From: Macrolepiota albuminosa
Lineage: Eukaryota; Basidiomycota; Agaricomycetes; Agaricales; Agaricaceae
Direction: 5' to 3'
Assembly: GCA_027475525.1 (NCBI GenBank)
Contig: JAMWFC010000092.1
Location: forward strand, 186,001 to 250,000
DNA length: 64,000 nucleotides
Positions 34,310-45,771 of the stretch are shown here, piece by piece. The position numbers and the translations under genes are program-made. A model generated the notes under the pieces. The model had not been told where the DNA came from. It searched no databases and saw only the letters and a list, made by a program, of their open reading frames with translations. How positions within the stretch are numbered: position 1 is the stretch's first letter; every line of letters begins with the position of its first letter.

Positions 34310-35231
34310 TGCTTGGGAGGACTCAGAACGCGGCAGTCTACGAACAGACTTCTTCCCGCCTGTGGTGATCCCGACTATCCCTCACGTGCCATGGACTGAG
34401 CACAACCGACCGTTACCGTCTGGAATCGAAGCCGAGGTCTGCCAAATCATTAGGACCAAGATTAAGGCTGGCGTCTACGAGCCCTCCAATAGTTCTTACC
34501 GCTCCCGTTGGTTTTGCGTCCTCAAAAAGAACGGCAATCTACGTATAGTTCACAGTCTTGAGCCGCTGAATAGAGTAACCATACGACACTCTGGCGTACC
34601 GCCTTTCCCTGACCACTTTGCCGAGTCCTTTGCCGGGCGCATTTGTGGCGCCACCCTTGATCTCTACGTTGGCTACGATGAACGCTTAATACACCCTTCT
34701 TCCCACGACCTCACTACTTTCCAAACCCCGTTTGGCGCATTGCACCTAGTCACCTTGCCGATGGGCTGGACAAACTCGGTCCCTATATTCCATGACGACA
34801 TCACATTCATCCTCCAACCCGAGATAACGCACCATGTCCTTAGCTTCATTGATGACGTTGGCGTCAAAGGTCCCAAAGACTGGCGACTCGTAAACGGCTT
34901 ACTGGCAACCCATCCCGAGAACCCCAACATTTGCTTAGCGCTATGGGAGTTTTTCCAGCTGCTCAATCGAGTTCTCCAACGTATGAAGTATAGCGGTGGT
35001 ACCTTTAGCGGCCACAAACTCCTCTTATGCGCGCCAAGGTTCAAAATACTCGGTCACATCTGCACTCCTGACGGTCGTGTTCCCGACGAGTCTCGCTTAG
35101 CACTCCTGGAGCGATGGGGTCCTTGCCGCGACTTATCTGAAGTTCGCGCCTTTCTTGGCACCGTTGGCGTTCTCAGGATATTCGTCAAAAACTTTGCCCA
35201 TCGCGCACACGCCCTTAACCGACTCACCCGC

Positions 35232-35385
35232 GCTAACGAGCCCTTCGAATTTGGGCCAGACCAGGTCACTGCCCAACGAGACTTAGTAAAAGCCCTACAA
35301 GACGCCAAGCTAACGAGCCCTTCGAATTTGGGCCAGACCAGGTCACTGCCCAACGAGACTTAGTAAAAGCCCTACAAGACGCCAA
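35232..35385 (+). repeat. 77-bp tandem duplication 5 (Ty3-C RT/RNase H junction)
   Basis: Copies 35232-35308 and 35309-35385, identical as read. It shifts the frame by +2. Confidence 0.95.
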
Positions 35386-35443
35386 GCCCCTAGTTCCAAT
35401 CAACTATACCTCTGCCGACCCTGTTATCTTGGCGGTGGATACC

Positions 35444-35597
35444 TCGTACATTGCCGTTGGTTACTTTCTGTGCCAGTGCCTTAGCGACAATCGGAAACAG
35501 CGACGCTACAACCGCTTTGGTCGTACATTGCCGTTGGTTACTTTCTGTGCCAGTGCCTTAGCGACAATCGGAAACAGCGACGCTACAACCGCTTTGG
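35444..35597 (+). repeat. 77-bp tandem duplication 6 (Ty3-C RNase H)
   Basis: Copies 35444-35520 and 35521-35597, identical as read. It splits the RNase H domain. Confidence 0.95.
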
Positions 35598-36245
35598 GTC
35601 TATCACGCTAAACGACAGAGAGTCTCGCTACAGCCAGCCTAAGCTAGAGCTCTATGGACTCTTCAAAGCCTTCCGGTCGCTAAAGATGTATTTGATTGGC
35701 GTGCGGAACCTTATTATTGAAGTCGACGCGAGGTACATCAAAGGCATGCTGCAGAATCCCGACATCCAGCCATCCGCTAGCATGAACCGGTGGGTAGTCG
35801 CCATCCTCATGTTTCACTTTGAATTGGTACACGTCAAGAGCTCTTTCCATGGACCAGATGGACTTTCTAGGCGACCACGGCAGCCTGGCAACCCGGCAGC
35901 GGATCCACAGGCTGATAGCAATTTCGAGGACTGGATCGACCAACTACATGGTTTCGTACACCTTATACAACAGCCTATCCCCTTATTACGACGGCAACAG
36001 CCTACCAGCATCCTGTTACATCCCATCGTCCCTTATCGCCCTGAGACCTTTAGCGCACCCCTCACGTTCTACACGGCAAGCATCCTTGAACAAAACTTGC
36101 CACCAGTAAAAGTCGTACAGGAACCCCATCTGCTAAGAGAAGACAGCAAAAACCTGACCTACGATGCCGTTTCCTGATCCGCCAAGGCAATGGCGGAAGA
36201 CAGTTGCTTGCTAGTAGTTGAACAATGGATACGAGACCTTAAGCA

Positions 36246-36399
36246 ACCCCCAGACCTTACCGACGAACAATACGCGAAATTTATCCGCTATGCTACCCGT
36301 TTCTTCTTTACCGACAACCGACACCCCCAGACCTTACCGACGAACAATACGCGAAATTTATCCGCTATGCTACCCGTTTCTTCTTTACCGACAACCGAC
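36246..36399 (+). repeat. 77-bp tandem duplication 7 (Ty3-C, before integrase)
   Basis: Copies 36246-36322 and 36323-36399, identical as read. Collapsing it brings the upstream linker into the integrase frame. Confidence 0.95.
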
Positions 36400-37646
36400 T
36401 TTGGTGACGAAATCGAGATGGCGCTCACAAGCTGATCATCAAGCCAGAAAGTCGCTTACGAGTCTTGCGCGCCATGCATGACGAGTTAGGACATAGAGGT
36501 CTGTACGCTACCCGAGCCTCTCTGTTAGAACGATTTTGGTGGCCACATGCTAGTGCCGACATCGCCTGGTACATCAGGACTTGCCACCTCTGCCAAATTC
36601 AACAAACGCGCCAAGTGCTCATCCCGCCAACCGTTGCAACGCCAGCTCCCCTCTTCAGCAAAATCTACGTCAATACCATGCACATGCCCAAGTCTGGTCG
36701 CTACAAGTACATCATTCAAGGTCGTTGCTCGCTAATCCACTGGCCTGAATTTCGAATGCTCCAGAGAGAAAATACCGAGGCGGTCGCCAAGTGGCTATTT
36801 GAGGACGTCATCTGCCGTTGGGGAGCGCTAAGAGAAATTGTCACGGATAACGGTGTGCCCATCATCAAAGCGCTAACATATCTCGCCAAGAAATACAACA
36901 TTCACCATATTCGAGTATCTGGCTACAACAAGCGTGCCAATGGCTTGGTAGAGAGACCACACTTTGACGTTCGGCAAGCGCTTTTCAAGGCAGTAGATGG
37001 CGACGAATCTCGTTGGAGCGAAGCGACATATTCAGTGTTCTGGTCAGAGAGGGTTACCATTCGTAAGCGCATGGGTTGCTCTCCCTATTACGCGGCTACT
37101 GGCACCCATCCTTTACTCCCTGCCGACATCATAGAAGCGACCTACCTTCAACCAGCACCCAACAGCATCTTAGCGACTACCGATCTTATCGCCAGACGAG
37201 CTATTGATCTCCAGCGAAGGAAAGAAGATTTAGAGCGACTCCACGAGGTAGTCTTTAGCGCCCGTCGCCAAGCAGCCCTACGATTCGAAACCGAGCATAG
37301 CGCTACCATCAAAGATTACAACTTCCCGAGAGGAGCGCTAGTGCTTATGTGCAACTCCAAAATCGAAACTTCATACAATAAGAAAATGCGCCTGCGCTAT
37401 CTTGGACCTTTGGTAGTTATCTCTCGTAACCGTGGAGGCGCTTACGTGCTCTGTGAATTAGATGGTTCAGTACTACATCGACCTGTTGCCGCTTTTCGCC
37501 TATTGCCGTATCTCGCCAGAGAACAGATTGACTTGCCATTGGAAGCGCTAGATATCGACACCGCCAAGCTTAGAGAACTTGAAGAAACCGAAATATTGGA
37601 CGATGATGACTTACCGACTCTGGTTGAAGAAGAAGAAAATGATTAG

Positions 37647-38072
37647 AAAAGAATATTATTGATAAGCTCCTTTTTCTATTACTTACTTTACTTATCTCTC
37701 TTGCCGATACTTACTGTACTATATCCAACAGACAATTCTTTACATAGTCAAGTCGCAGCGCTAGCATGTCGCCAACGCTTAGCGCATTGCGCAACTCTCG
37801 CCAAGGGTTTTTTGCTATGATGATTTACTGAGCGTTTCCCTTTTCCTCAAAATTTGTCTAAGTCCCTCACATATTACTGTTCTTGCTAAAACCTACCTCA
37901 GAATACTTACCGCTTGCTTTCTCTTTGCTATACTTTCCTTGCTCTCTGCCGCTACGCTAACTCAGATTATTGGACTCAATTCCTCCACTCGGCAGGGAAA
38001 CACCAAAATTATATAAAAATCGAGGCGCCAACAAAAATATATGTACAAACGGCCTATCTACCCTAAGGTCCG
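37647..38072. other. Convergent spacer between pol and the antisense gene
   Basis: About 425 bp, T/C-rich, separating the 3' ends of pol (plus) and the antisense gene (minus). It would hold both transcripts' 3' signals. No gene. Confidence 0.6.
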
Positions 38073-40294
38073 TCAGTCTTCGCCATCGGAGAGCGGCAGG
38101 GAGTCGTCAAAAGGCAAGAGGTCGCCAACCTGAACATGGTTGAGGGCTTGCCACTCTAGCGCCTCATTACAGTCGGCTTGGTACTCTTGCAGCGCATCCA
38201 TACTACGGGTCAAATTAGAGTATCGAAGTCGCGACGCCATGATTTGTTGCCGGGCTCGTTCGCGCTCGCGACCCAATACTGCATGCATGCTTGCCGCACG
38301 TACCGCCATCCGCTCTATAACCTGGGGCGGGTACAAGGCGACCACAGGATAGACCAAGTCTTCCCCCAGCCACTCATAAGAGTCGCCAGCAACTCTTGGC
38401 TGAGGCTGGGGGGTCCATGACGAAGGGCCACTCAAGCTTGTCCAGTGCTGCATGGCTAAGTCGCCCTCACTTACCCAGGGGGCGGCAGGCTCCACCGTCC
38501 GCAACTCCTGGGACTCGCCAGGTATCTCCCGCAATGTCTCATCCAAGTCACCCTCGGCATCCTCATCCACCTGTTCCTTCCCTGGCGACCCCTGGCCCGT
38601 CTCTTCCGACTTCTCAACATCCTCAGGCGCCACCATTTCAACGTCCTCCGCTGCCGACCCCGTTTGAGCGCCAACGTTGGACGGGCCAGCAGACGCGCCA
38701 TCCGCCAAGTCAATTGGAGACAGCAGTTTACTGGGACCTGCCTCTCCGCTAGGAGGGGGCAGGCGACTCGCGGCAAGGGCCTGTTCCAACTCCTTCATCT
38801 CCCTGTCCTCAGCACTTGGAGAGGGGGATGGCGACTCGATGCGTACGCGTTTGGCCTTACCCTTGCCCTTGCTTGGGGAGGAGGCTTTGCGTTTTTCCTG
38901 GCGTTCGCCAGCGCCGTGCTTACCAACTGATTCCGATTCATCCCCTTGGCGCGTCGGCAGCGCCAAGGAGGACTTGCTGATCTTGGCCGCTCTCCCAGCG
39001 GCAACCTCCTTGTGTTCCCCCTCGACAAATTCCCTCGCCCGCTTCACCAAAACGGCACGGGAAAAGGTCCTCTCGACAACAATATCTGGCGCCCCTCCCC
39101 GCTCGCGACTCTTGGCGCCATTGATGGTACAGGCACACTTGAGAGTGCCGCATCGGTAGCAAGGTTGGGCGCCAGTGGGGAACCAACAACTCTCGGGATC
39201 GTTGTCAGCCCAACATTTGTCGCACTAAGACCAGTCAAGTGGAAGAAAGGTTATAAAGGATAAGTTGCTTACCGCTCCCCGCAAATCTTTGAACTCTTGG
39301 CATGTCGCCAAGGAAACCGTGCGCTTGTTCTTCATCTCGGGCAACTCCACTCCTCCTTCAATGCCCTCATCCATGACGACGTCCTCCCGGCGCGGCAAGA
39401 GCAGACCCCTTAGCTCCTTGTCGTCAAAAGTGGTCTGACTAGGGAGCTGGGAGAGAGTCAGCAGAGAGTCGGCAAAGAGTCACTACGGCATACCTCGTAT
39501 TGAGGGCCCTTCCCCTTGCGAGACTAGCAAAAGTCACAGTCGGTAAGGAGAGATGCCAACACCAGCAGACTCACCTTTTTCTTCAAAGCCTTGCCAGGCT
39601 TTGAAGGCGAACCCCGTGTGCCTGCCGGCAGTGTGGGGCTCTGAACACTGCCGGCGCGAGACCCCTTGCTAGAACCCTCGGCAACAGACTCCTTCTTCTG
39701 CTCCTTGGCGAGCTCTGCCCTCACTACCGCCAAAGTGTGCGCGGCAGCGGCAGCGGCAGCCTCCTCTTGCTCTTGCTCAATCTGCAAGCGAGCAAGGGGT
39801 TCCAGCACCTCTTGTTTACTGCGAGGAGATAGTTCAGTCCATAGCTAGAGAAGGAAAGGTCAGAAGCTACTTACTCGGTTGCCGACGTGCTTACGGTCAT
39901 CGGCAACGCGCCAGAAAGAATGTCCTCCAGCTCATCTTCAATGGTGGGGACAGGGGGAGGCGCCTAGAGAGCAGTCAGCTAAGCAACACGGCAGGCAGAA
40001 GCGACTTACGAAACGGGAGAAGGGCGCCAACCACTCAGCGCCACGATTGTCGACATACCGTGCACGGCACCACTCCCGCACCTCAATCTCGCGGTCCCAC
40101 CCAACGCCAAGGACTCTCACCTCATACCACTTCTCCAGCAGCTTCATTACGCCAACCACTAAATTTTGAGACGCCTCGGCGCCAATGCCCTCGATATGGC
40201 AAATGAAACGGTTTGCCTTGGCGATGTAGGCGTATGCAGCTTCTTGAGCAGCTTGAGAAGGAACGGGGGGCGGAGTTGGAATACGAAAGGACAT
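38073..40294 (-). CDS. Antisense accessory gene of Ty3-C, Cys-cluster protein
   Basis: Six exons on the strand opposite to gag-pol: 40294-40010, 39963-39895, 39844-39575, 39523-39494, 39446-39273, 39224-38073. All five introns are 46-51 nt, GT-AG and phase 0; 1980 nt give 659 residues with no stop. Start MSFRIPTPPP. Residues 1-95 are helical-looking and followed by an Ala/Glu/Gln coiled-coil-like stretch. Residues about 277-307 hold a Cys cluster C-x2-C-x8-C-x8-C-x2-C-x4-C-x-C, reminiscent of but not equal to fungal Zn2Cys6 DNA-binding domains. A Ser/Lys region with GKGKAKRVR (possible NLS), an acidic region and a helical C-terminus (YEWLGEDLVYPV onward) follow. A TATA-like TTTATAG lies about 70 nt upstream. 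I do not recognise the family; a nuclear regulator is a guess. It is intact while the sense genes are damaged. Confidence 0.8.
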
Positions 40295-40450
40295 ATTTTT
40301 ATTGTTGAGCGCCAGAAAAAGATGGGGAGAAAAAACGAAGTCCAAATTCACGCGCCAGGACTATAAACCAAATCTCAAGAACACACGGACCACTTGTCAC
40401 AAAAGCGGTAACGGTAGCCTTATTTGGTGACTGAGGACAGTCAATTTTTC

Positions 40451-40463
40451 AGTTGGGGGGAGA
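40451..40463 (+). other. Polypurine tract of Ty3-C
   Basis: AGTTGGGGGGAGA lies immediately before the 3' LTR (TGATAGG at 40464). It primes plus-strand DNA synthesis in this element type. Confidence 0.8.
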
Positions 40464-41420
40464 TGATAGGACCCTATACAGGTTAGGCGCATCAACGGCA
40501 GGCTCGGCACCGGCTCCGGAAACCTTGCCGCACTTGTTCTGAACTTAGCGCACGCGTTCTACCTATTTTAAGCCATTTCTGATGGCCGGACACGGCAAGA
40601 AGCAGATCCAATCAATGATAGCGCCGACGGCAGCAAGAATGACAACTGACAGATGGCATCAGTCACTAACGACAGCGCTTAGCGAGAAGCTTGATGATCT
40701 ATCAAAAACTGATGGACAGCTTGGCGTTTGACCTTGGTGTCTGACACCGCTTAGCGTCTCGATTTGGCGCCTGACATTGCTTAGGTGCTCTGACGGACAG
40801 AAGGGTGATGGAGTGATGGTTTAGCTTCGCGATCTGTCGCCTGGCGTCGCTAAGGCTCTTGAATGGACGGTAGGGATCTGAAACCGCTGGAGCTACCCCT
40901 TTGAAATTTTCTAGTTTACCACACTCTGGCGTCATTAGCCACTGGCAACGGCGAACTCATTGTAGTATAAAAGTACTTACCGATTTGTACATACAAGAAC
41001 ATAAGGGAATAATAGACCAGAGTTCACTACTCCCCTTTCTTCAGTCTCCCTTACGCTCAAGAGCCCATTTATGCTACAGTCGGCAACGTCAAACTCATCG
41101 GCAGTTGCAGACGCTCGCCAACACTCGACATACTCGTGCCTTGCAACTACGGCAGGCATTATTGACGCTTAGACTTCGCTAAGCTTATCGTGCTCTTGCC
41201 GCTTACCTTTGCCGTGTTTACTTATCGCTCCTTCCCTAGGCGCTTTACCTTAGCGCTTGACACTTGCCGACCCCGTTACCGACTTTTACCTATTTTTACA
41301 GGCGCGTTCTCTGGGACCTGCCCAGGACTCCTCACATCACTTTTAGCGTGCCCAACGCACACTCTTGGTACGGTAACACTATTGTTACATTTGTTACTGA
41401 CCAAACTTTGGGCGTCATCA
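40464..41420 (+). repeat. 3' LTR of Ty3-C
   Basis: 957 bp, about 97% identical to the 5' LTR by eye. It is followed directly by the CCGA duplication and then by LINE endonuclease sequence (ATCCCAACAGACCATAAA). Confidence 0.93.
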
Positions 41421-41424
41421 CCGA

Positions 41425-44400
41425 GATCCCAACAGACCATAAAATGGTCACTGTACACATTGAAAACTACAATGATCCATTGGTGGGGAAAGGAAGATGG
41501 CCGTGGCCACTACACTTGCTAAATGATAGGAAACTGATACAACAACTTGAAACAATGGTGGGAGCAGCCCAAAAATCCATAGAAGACGCAAGGGAAGCAA
41601 CTATGCTGCACGATGCGGACACTACAAGGCAAAATGGAATACAAACGATCTGGCAAAAACTGAAGGAAGACATGGTTAAGGCAGCTAAAGACCGATCAAG
41701 AACAGTGATTGCCCCACTGGACAGGAAAGTAGCTGACCTAAAGCTGAAGATCGAAACAACCCTAAACGACAAAACAATAAGTGAAGACGATAGAGTGATG
41801 ACAGCCGGCATACTTAGCGAAAGCCTCAAACAAACAATGCTACTGAAACACAACAGGGGGCAGGAGGCTGCCAGGGCGCACATACATGAGTATGCTGAAA
41901 CAGTGTGCAGGCAATGGTCAGCACAGAATAAGGAAAAGAAGCCCAGAGACCTAATACATAGGCTCTGAACAAGGGCCGGGAACAGAGAACTAGCGACAGG
42001 CAAGGAGAGGTACACTACGAATTCGCGGAAGATGGCAGAGATAGCACGACAACACCATGCCAACTTGCAAAAAGAGGATATGACCCAAGATGAGACGCAG
42101 CAGTCGAACAATATTGAAAGAGCCCTGGGAGGAATAAGCGCGAGAATCCCCCAGGACCAGAAAGCAAAGCTGGCGAGAAGACTTACAAAGGAAGAAGTCG
42201 AGAACGCCTTAATGACCCAGCCAAACGGAAAAGCACCGGGCCCCGACTGCATCCCAGTTGAACTGTATAAAAAACTAAGAGAGAGAAGCATCGAGAGAAA
42301 GAAGAAGGGAGTGGAAGGATTTGACATAGTAAAGACGCTGAAAATGGTGATCGAGGACATTGAGAAGCATGGAATCATGGAGGGTACGGACTTTGCAAAA
42401 GGATGGATGTGTCCAATCTACAAGAAGAACGACAAAACAGAAATAGAAAATTATAGACCGATAACGATCTTGAACTCTGATTACAAGATCCTTACCAGAG
42501 CGCTACAAAACAAACTTGCCAAGGTGGTCCCAAGCATAATCCACGAAAACTAGGCAGGATTCATGAAGGGGAGGAGCATATTTAACCACATAAAGACGGT
42601 AAAATTAATGATAGATTATGCAGAAGAGACGGGAGTGGAAGGAGCAATAGTCGCACTAGACCAGGAGAAAGCTTACGACAAAATAGCCCATGACTACCTA
42701 TGGAAAGTGCTTGGAAAATACGACCTACCAAACAGTTTCATCAACACAGTCAAGACACTGTACGAAAAAGCAGAGACAACAATAATGATAAATGGAATAG
42801 CCAGCAGGCCCTTCAAGGTGGAGAGAGGGGTGAGACAAGGAGACCCCCTTTCCTGCCTGTTGTTCAACATAGCGATAGAGCCCCTGGCAACAGCACTTAG
42901 GGCCTCAGACATAAAGGGTTTCAAAGTAGAAGGTATGCGAGATAAGCTAGTAACCCTGCTCTTCGCGGACGACACAACAGTCTTCCTATCGAAAGAAGAT
43001 GGCTTCGACGAATTGACAGAAATCTTAGACACATGGTGCCAGGCATCAGGTGCAAAATTTAATATAAAGAAAACTGAAGTGATACCGATAGGACCGGCAA
43101 CGTATAGGAGAAGGATGAGAGAAAAAAGGAGGATACACCCAGAAGATGTTGGGAACGAGATCCTGAACAAGATAAAAATTGCAAAAGAAGGAGAAATGGT
43201 CAGGATACTAGGTTGCTGGATAGGCAACAAGATCGAACAAGGGAACCCATGGGGCCCAGTAATCACAAAAGTAGAAAGGATACTAAAGCAATAGAGCAAG
43301 ACGAACCCATCGATGAAAGGATGACGACACATAGTAAGCATGTTTGTAGGAGGGATGACCTTCTACCTAACAAAGGTCCAAGGAATGCCAGAGGAAGTAG
43401 TAAAGAGACTAGAGAAAACTATACACACCTTTATGTGGGACGACGCAAACCCAATGGTCCGGATGGAAACACTATATGATCCGATAGATAAGGGAGGAAG
43501 AGGTCTCCTAGATCTGAGAAGCCGGAATAAGGCGATACACCTATCATGGATGAGGGATTATATGAAGCCGAGCTGCAAAAGGCCAGCATGGGCTTATGTA
43601 GCAGATGAACTCATCAGACGCAATGCTAGGTCAACCGACAAAATCGGGAACTCACTCGATGGCGTCAACCAGGTGCTCCAGACCTGGAAAGCGAAATTGG
43701 GGAACACATCAACGATCCCTAAAGACATAAAGAGGATGCTTGAGGCGGGGATAAGGAATGGAGTAAGGGTCTGGGGATACCGACTATCAGACAAAGCCAA
43801 GATGGAAATGCCGATTTGGCATCACCCCGGTAAGGTAGAGGGCGAGAAAGGGAACGACAAGTCAAGCAGGAGCAAACACCTACAGAAGACCCACAGGATA
43901 TCAACAGTGGGCGACGCCTGCAACATGCTAATACGACTTATGGATGTGGAACATAGAAGGAGCAACTACTGCGGATGTAGGCACTGCGAAAGAGATGTAA
44001 CGATGGGGTGCCTAACTCCAAACACATGCACTGAACTCACAGGTAGACTAATAGTGAAGCTGAGAACAAATTGGAGACCCGGGGCAGAGCCTCAAGACCT
44101 GGGGGAGGATGTAACACCAATGAATGAGAAAATTATGATGTATAGGCGACAGAGAAAAATAGAGAACATTGCGGAAGCAGTCCGGGTATTTATGGAGGAA
44201 GAGGCAGTGGACTTAACCAGACCAAACCAACGAGAGGCAACAATAGGCCCACACAACAGAGCTGTAGCCTACACAGACGGATCATGCATGAGGAATGGGG
44301 AGGAAGATGCCGAAGCAGGAAGCGGGATTTGGTTCGGTAGGGAGGATGTAAGAAATGTAAGCAAAAGGGTACCAGGTCTAAAGCAGTCGAACCAAATGGG

Positions 44401-45565
44401 AGAGATATACGCTGTCCAGGTTGCAGCAACAGCAGTGAAAGAAGGGATCCTCCACATTAAAAGTGACTCAAAATACACCATAGACGGACTGACAAAATAC
44501 ATTGCCAAGTGGGACAACGCAGGATGGATCGACGTCAAAAATGGCCCGAGGCTACGCATGGCGAGAGAGAAAATAGAAGAACGGGCAGGCCCGACCTGGT
44601 TTGAATGGGTCAAGGGGCACAACGGGGAAGAAGGCAATGACGAGGCAGACGAACTAGCAAAGAAGGGAACCGAGGTACAACGGACCGCCCAACCAGACGA
44701 TGCCTATGGAGCCAGAAGATGGGCCTATGGAGCTAAACTAACCGAAGCAACACAGTCCCTGCTGTATAGAGGAGTCCGCCTAAGAGTAGCGCAAAACCTA
44801 GAAGCACGACAAAAAACCAGGGACAATGTAAGCAGAATACAGCAGTCAATTAAATCGGAACTAGGAGTGGCACTGACGAGCGAGAGGATATGGCTCTCTA
44901 TACACCAGAAAGATTTCACCAGGATGGTGAGAGAGTTTCTCTGGAAATGCATACATGGAATATACAAAGTGGGCAGATACTGGAAGAACATACCGGGATA
45001 CGAGAAGAGAGCAATGTGTACAGTATGCGGTTGTGAAGATTCGATGGAGCACATCCTCCTACACTGCAAAGCCCCAGGACAGAAAGAGATATGGGAAGCA
45101 GTGGAAGGATGGTGGAAGCTCAGAAATGTACAGTGGAATAAACCAGACCTCGGGGGAATACTGGGGAGTGGAACAGTTCGATGGAAAAACCAAGAGGGAA
45201 AGATCAAGAAAGGGGAGTCGAGGCTGCACAGGCTCCTAATAACGGAAGCCGCAACAACGATCTGGATGCTGAGGTGTCGGAGAGTAATAAACGACGACGG
45301 TGGCCAAGGAGAAGAGAGGAAAAGGGGAAGCGCCATTGAGATCCTAAGGAAACGACTAGAAATGAGACTAACCCTGGATAGGCAACTCTCAATGAGAAAC
45401 AGAAAGTCAAAACGTAAAATTAACCAAGGACTGGTAAAGAGTACATGGAGAGGCCTGCTAAGAGACGAGGGTGACTTGCCGACGGACTGGCCAGGGCGAG
45501 CTGAGGTTTTAGTGGGTATACGTGACCCAAAAGACCTCTGGGACCGACACCTCCCAGACGGATAA
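41425..45565 (+). pseudogene. LINE ORF2, 3' part: RT, RNase H, C-terminal Cys/His motif
   Basis: Continues the endonuclease frame after Ty3-C with PTDHKMV. It goes on through the RT (NGKAPGPDCIPVELY, RPITILNSDYKILTRAL, RGVRQGDPLSCLLFN, active site FADD at 42962-42973) and a C-terminal linker. RNase H follows (YTDGSCMRNG, MGEIYAVQ, SDSKYT, GNDEADELA, all acidic residues present), then a C-x2-C...H-x4-C motif (about 45015-45068) and VLVGI at the end. In-frame stops: TGA 41966-41968, TAG 42551-42553 (CAG in the conserved NQAGF motif), TAG 43292-43294, TGA 43319-43324 region. Each is one G:C to A:T transition from a likely sense codon. The last stretch, 43340-45565, is an uninterrupted 741-codon frame. 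Confidence 0.9.
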
Positions 45566-45728
45566 CACGGAATCCCACACTACTCCAAACCAGGAGTGTG
45601 CTTAAAGCATTTCCTCAGGGTGGACACCTATACGCAGGGAGAAACTGCAAAACAGCGGGCCGGATGAACTAACCCCTAATGGGCATAGTTGTTAGTAACT
45701 AAAAGCTACCGAAAGGTAACGCTCCTCC

Positions 45729-45757
<29 letters not shown>
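45566..45757 (+). other. LINE 3' UTR and poly-A tail
   Basis: Shares short words with the 3' UTR of the LINE fragment at 8242-8396 (cacac, gtgtgc, gcatttcctc) and ends in 29 A residues (45729-45757). Confidence 0.85.
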
Positions 45758-45760
<3 letters not shown>

Positions 45761-45771
45761 ACTGAGTCCTG
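45758..45771. other. Target-site duplication of the LINE (right)
   Basis: GAGACTGAGTCCTG, identical to 26034-26047. Confidence 0.92.

Larger units (their letters stand above)
32650..37646 (+). pseudogene. pol: Ty3-C pol: protease, RT, RNase H, integrase
   Basis: In order: retropepsin motif DSGSQ (D at 33106); a spacer with IIGDPLADMP; RT with PSNSSYRSRW, YVGYDER and the active site FIDD (34845-34856); RNase H (VDTSYIAVGY, QPKLELYGL, EVDARYIKGML); an H2C2 integrase zinc domain (HDELGHRG ... CHLC); and the DDE core. The first catalytic Asp is Asn (VNTMHM, AAT at 36672-36674), whereas Ty3-B has HIDTMHM. The second Asp (TDNG) and the Glu (LVERPH) are present. Five 77-bp duplications and small indels near 33500, 33950 and 36180-36210 break the frame. 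The protein ends at 37646 with an acidic tail. Confidence 0.88.
29733..41420 (+). mobile_element. Ty3/gypsy-type LTR retrotransposon Ty3-C, inserted in the LINE
   Basis: Two 957-bp LTRs (TGATAGG...GTCATCA), flanking CCGA duplications, a tRNA-type primer-binding site and a polypurine tract define a complete element. Gag, protease, RT, RNase H and integrase are on the plus strand, with an extra spliced gene on the minus strand before the 3' LTR. The LTRs differ at about 30 positions by eye (about 3%), mostly transitions, so the insertion is fairly young. The internal region is interrupted by seven 77-bp tandem duplications (listed separately) and a few one-base indels. Confidence 0.95.
26048..45757 (+). 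mobile_element. LINE (Tad1-like, with RNase H), nearly full length, interrupted by Ty3-C
   Basis: Flanked by a perfect 14-bp target duplication, GAGACTGAGTCCTG, at 26034-26047 and 45758-45771, and ending in a 29-nt poly-A (45729-45757). Structure: about 700-nt leader with an 18-nt C run (26392-26409), ORF1 with a zinc knuckle, ORF2 with apurinic-type endonuclease, RT, RNase H and a C-terminal Cys/His motif. Ty3-C is inserted at 29733-41420. Without it the LINE would be about 8 kb. All in-frame stops that I find are explained by single G:C to A:T transitions or by one CGA-to-TGA change. Confidence 0.92.

Noticed and set aside
31109..36399. The 77-bp duplications as a biological mechanism such as template switching
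   Set aside because: A fixed length of 77 at eight unrelated places, one of them outside the element, and full frame recovery on collapse fit an assembly artefact better. Kept as a finding with a test.
41467..42378. A 303-codon minus-strand frame opposite the LINE ORF2
   Set aside because: It is the shadow of the intact plus-strand coding sequence; it is Ser/Phe/Leu-rich with no domain, no introns and no conserved motif.
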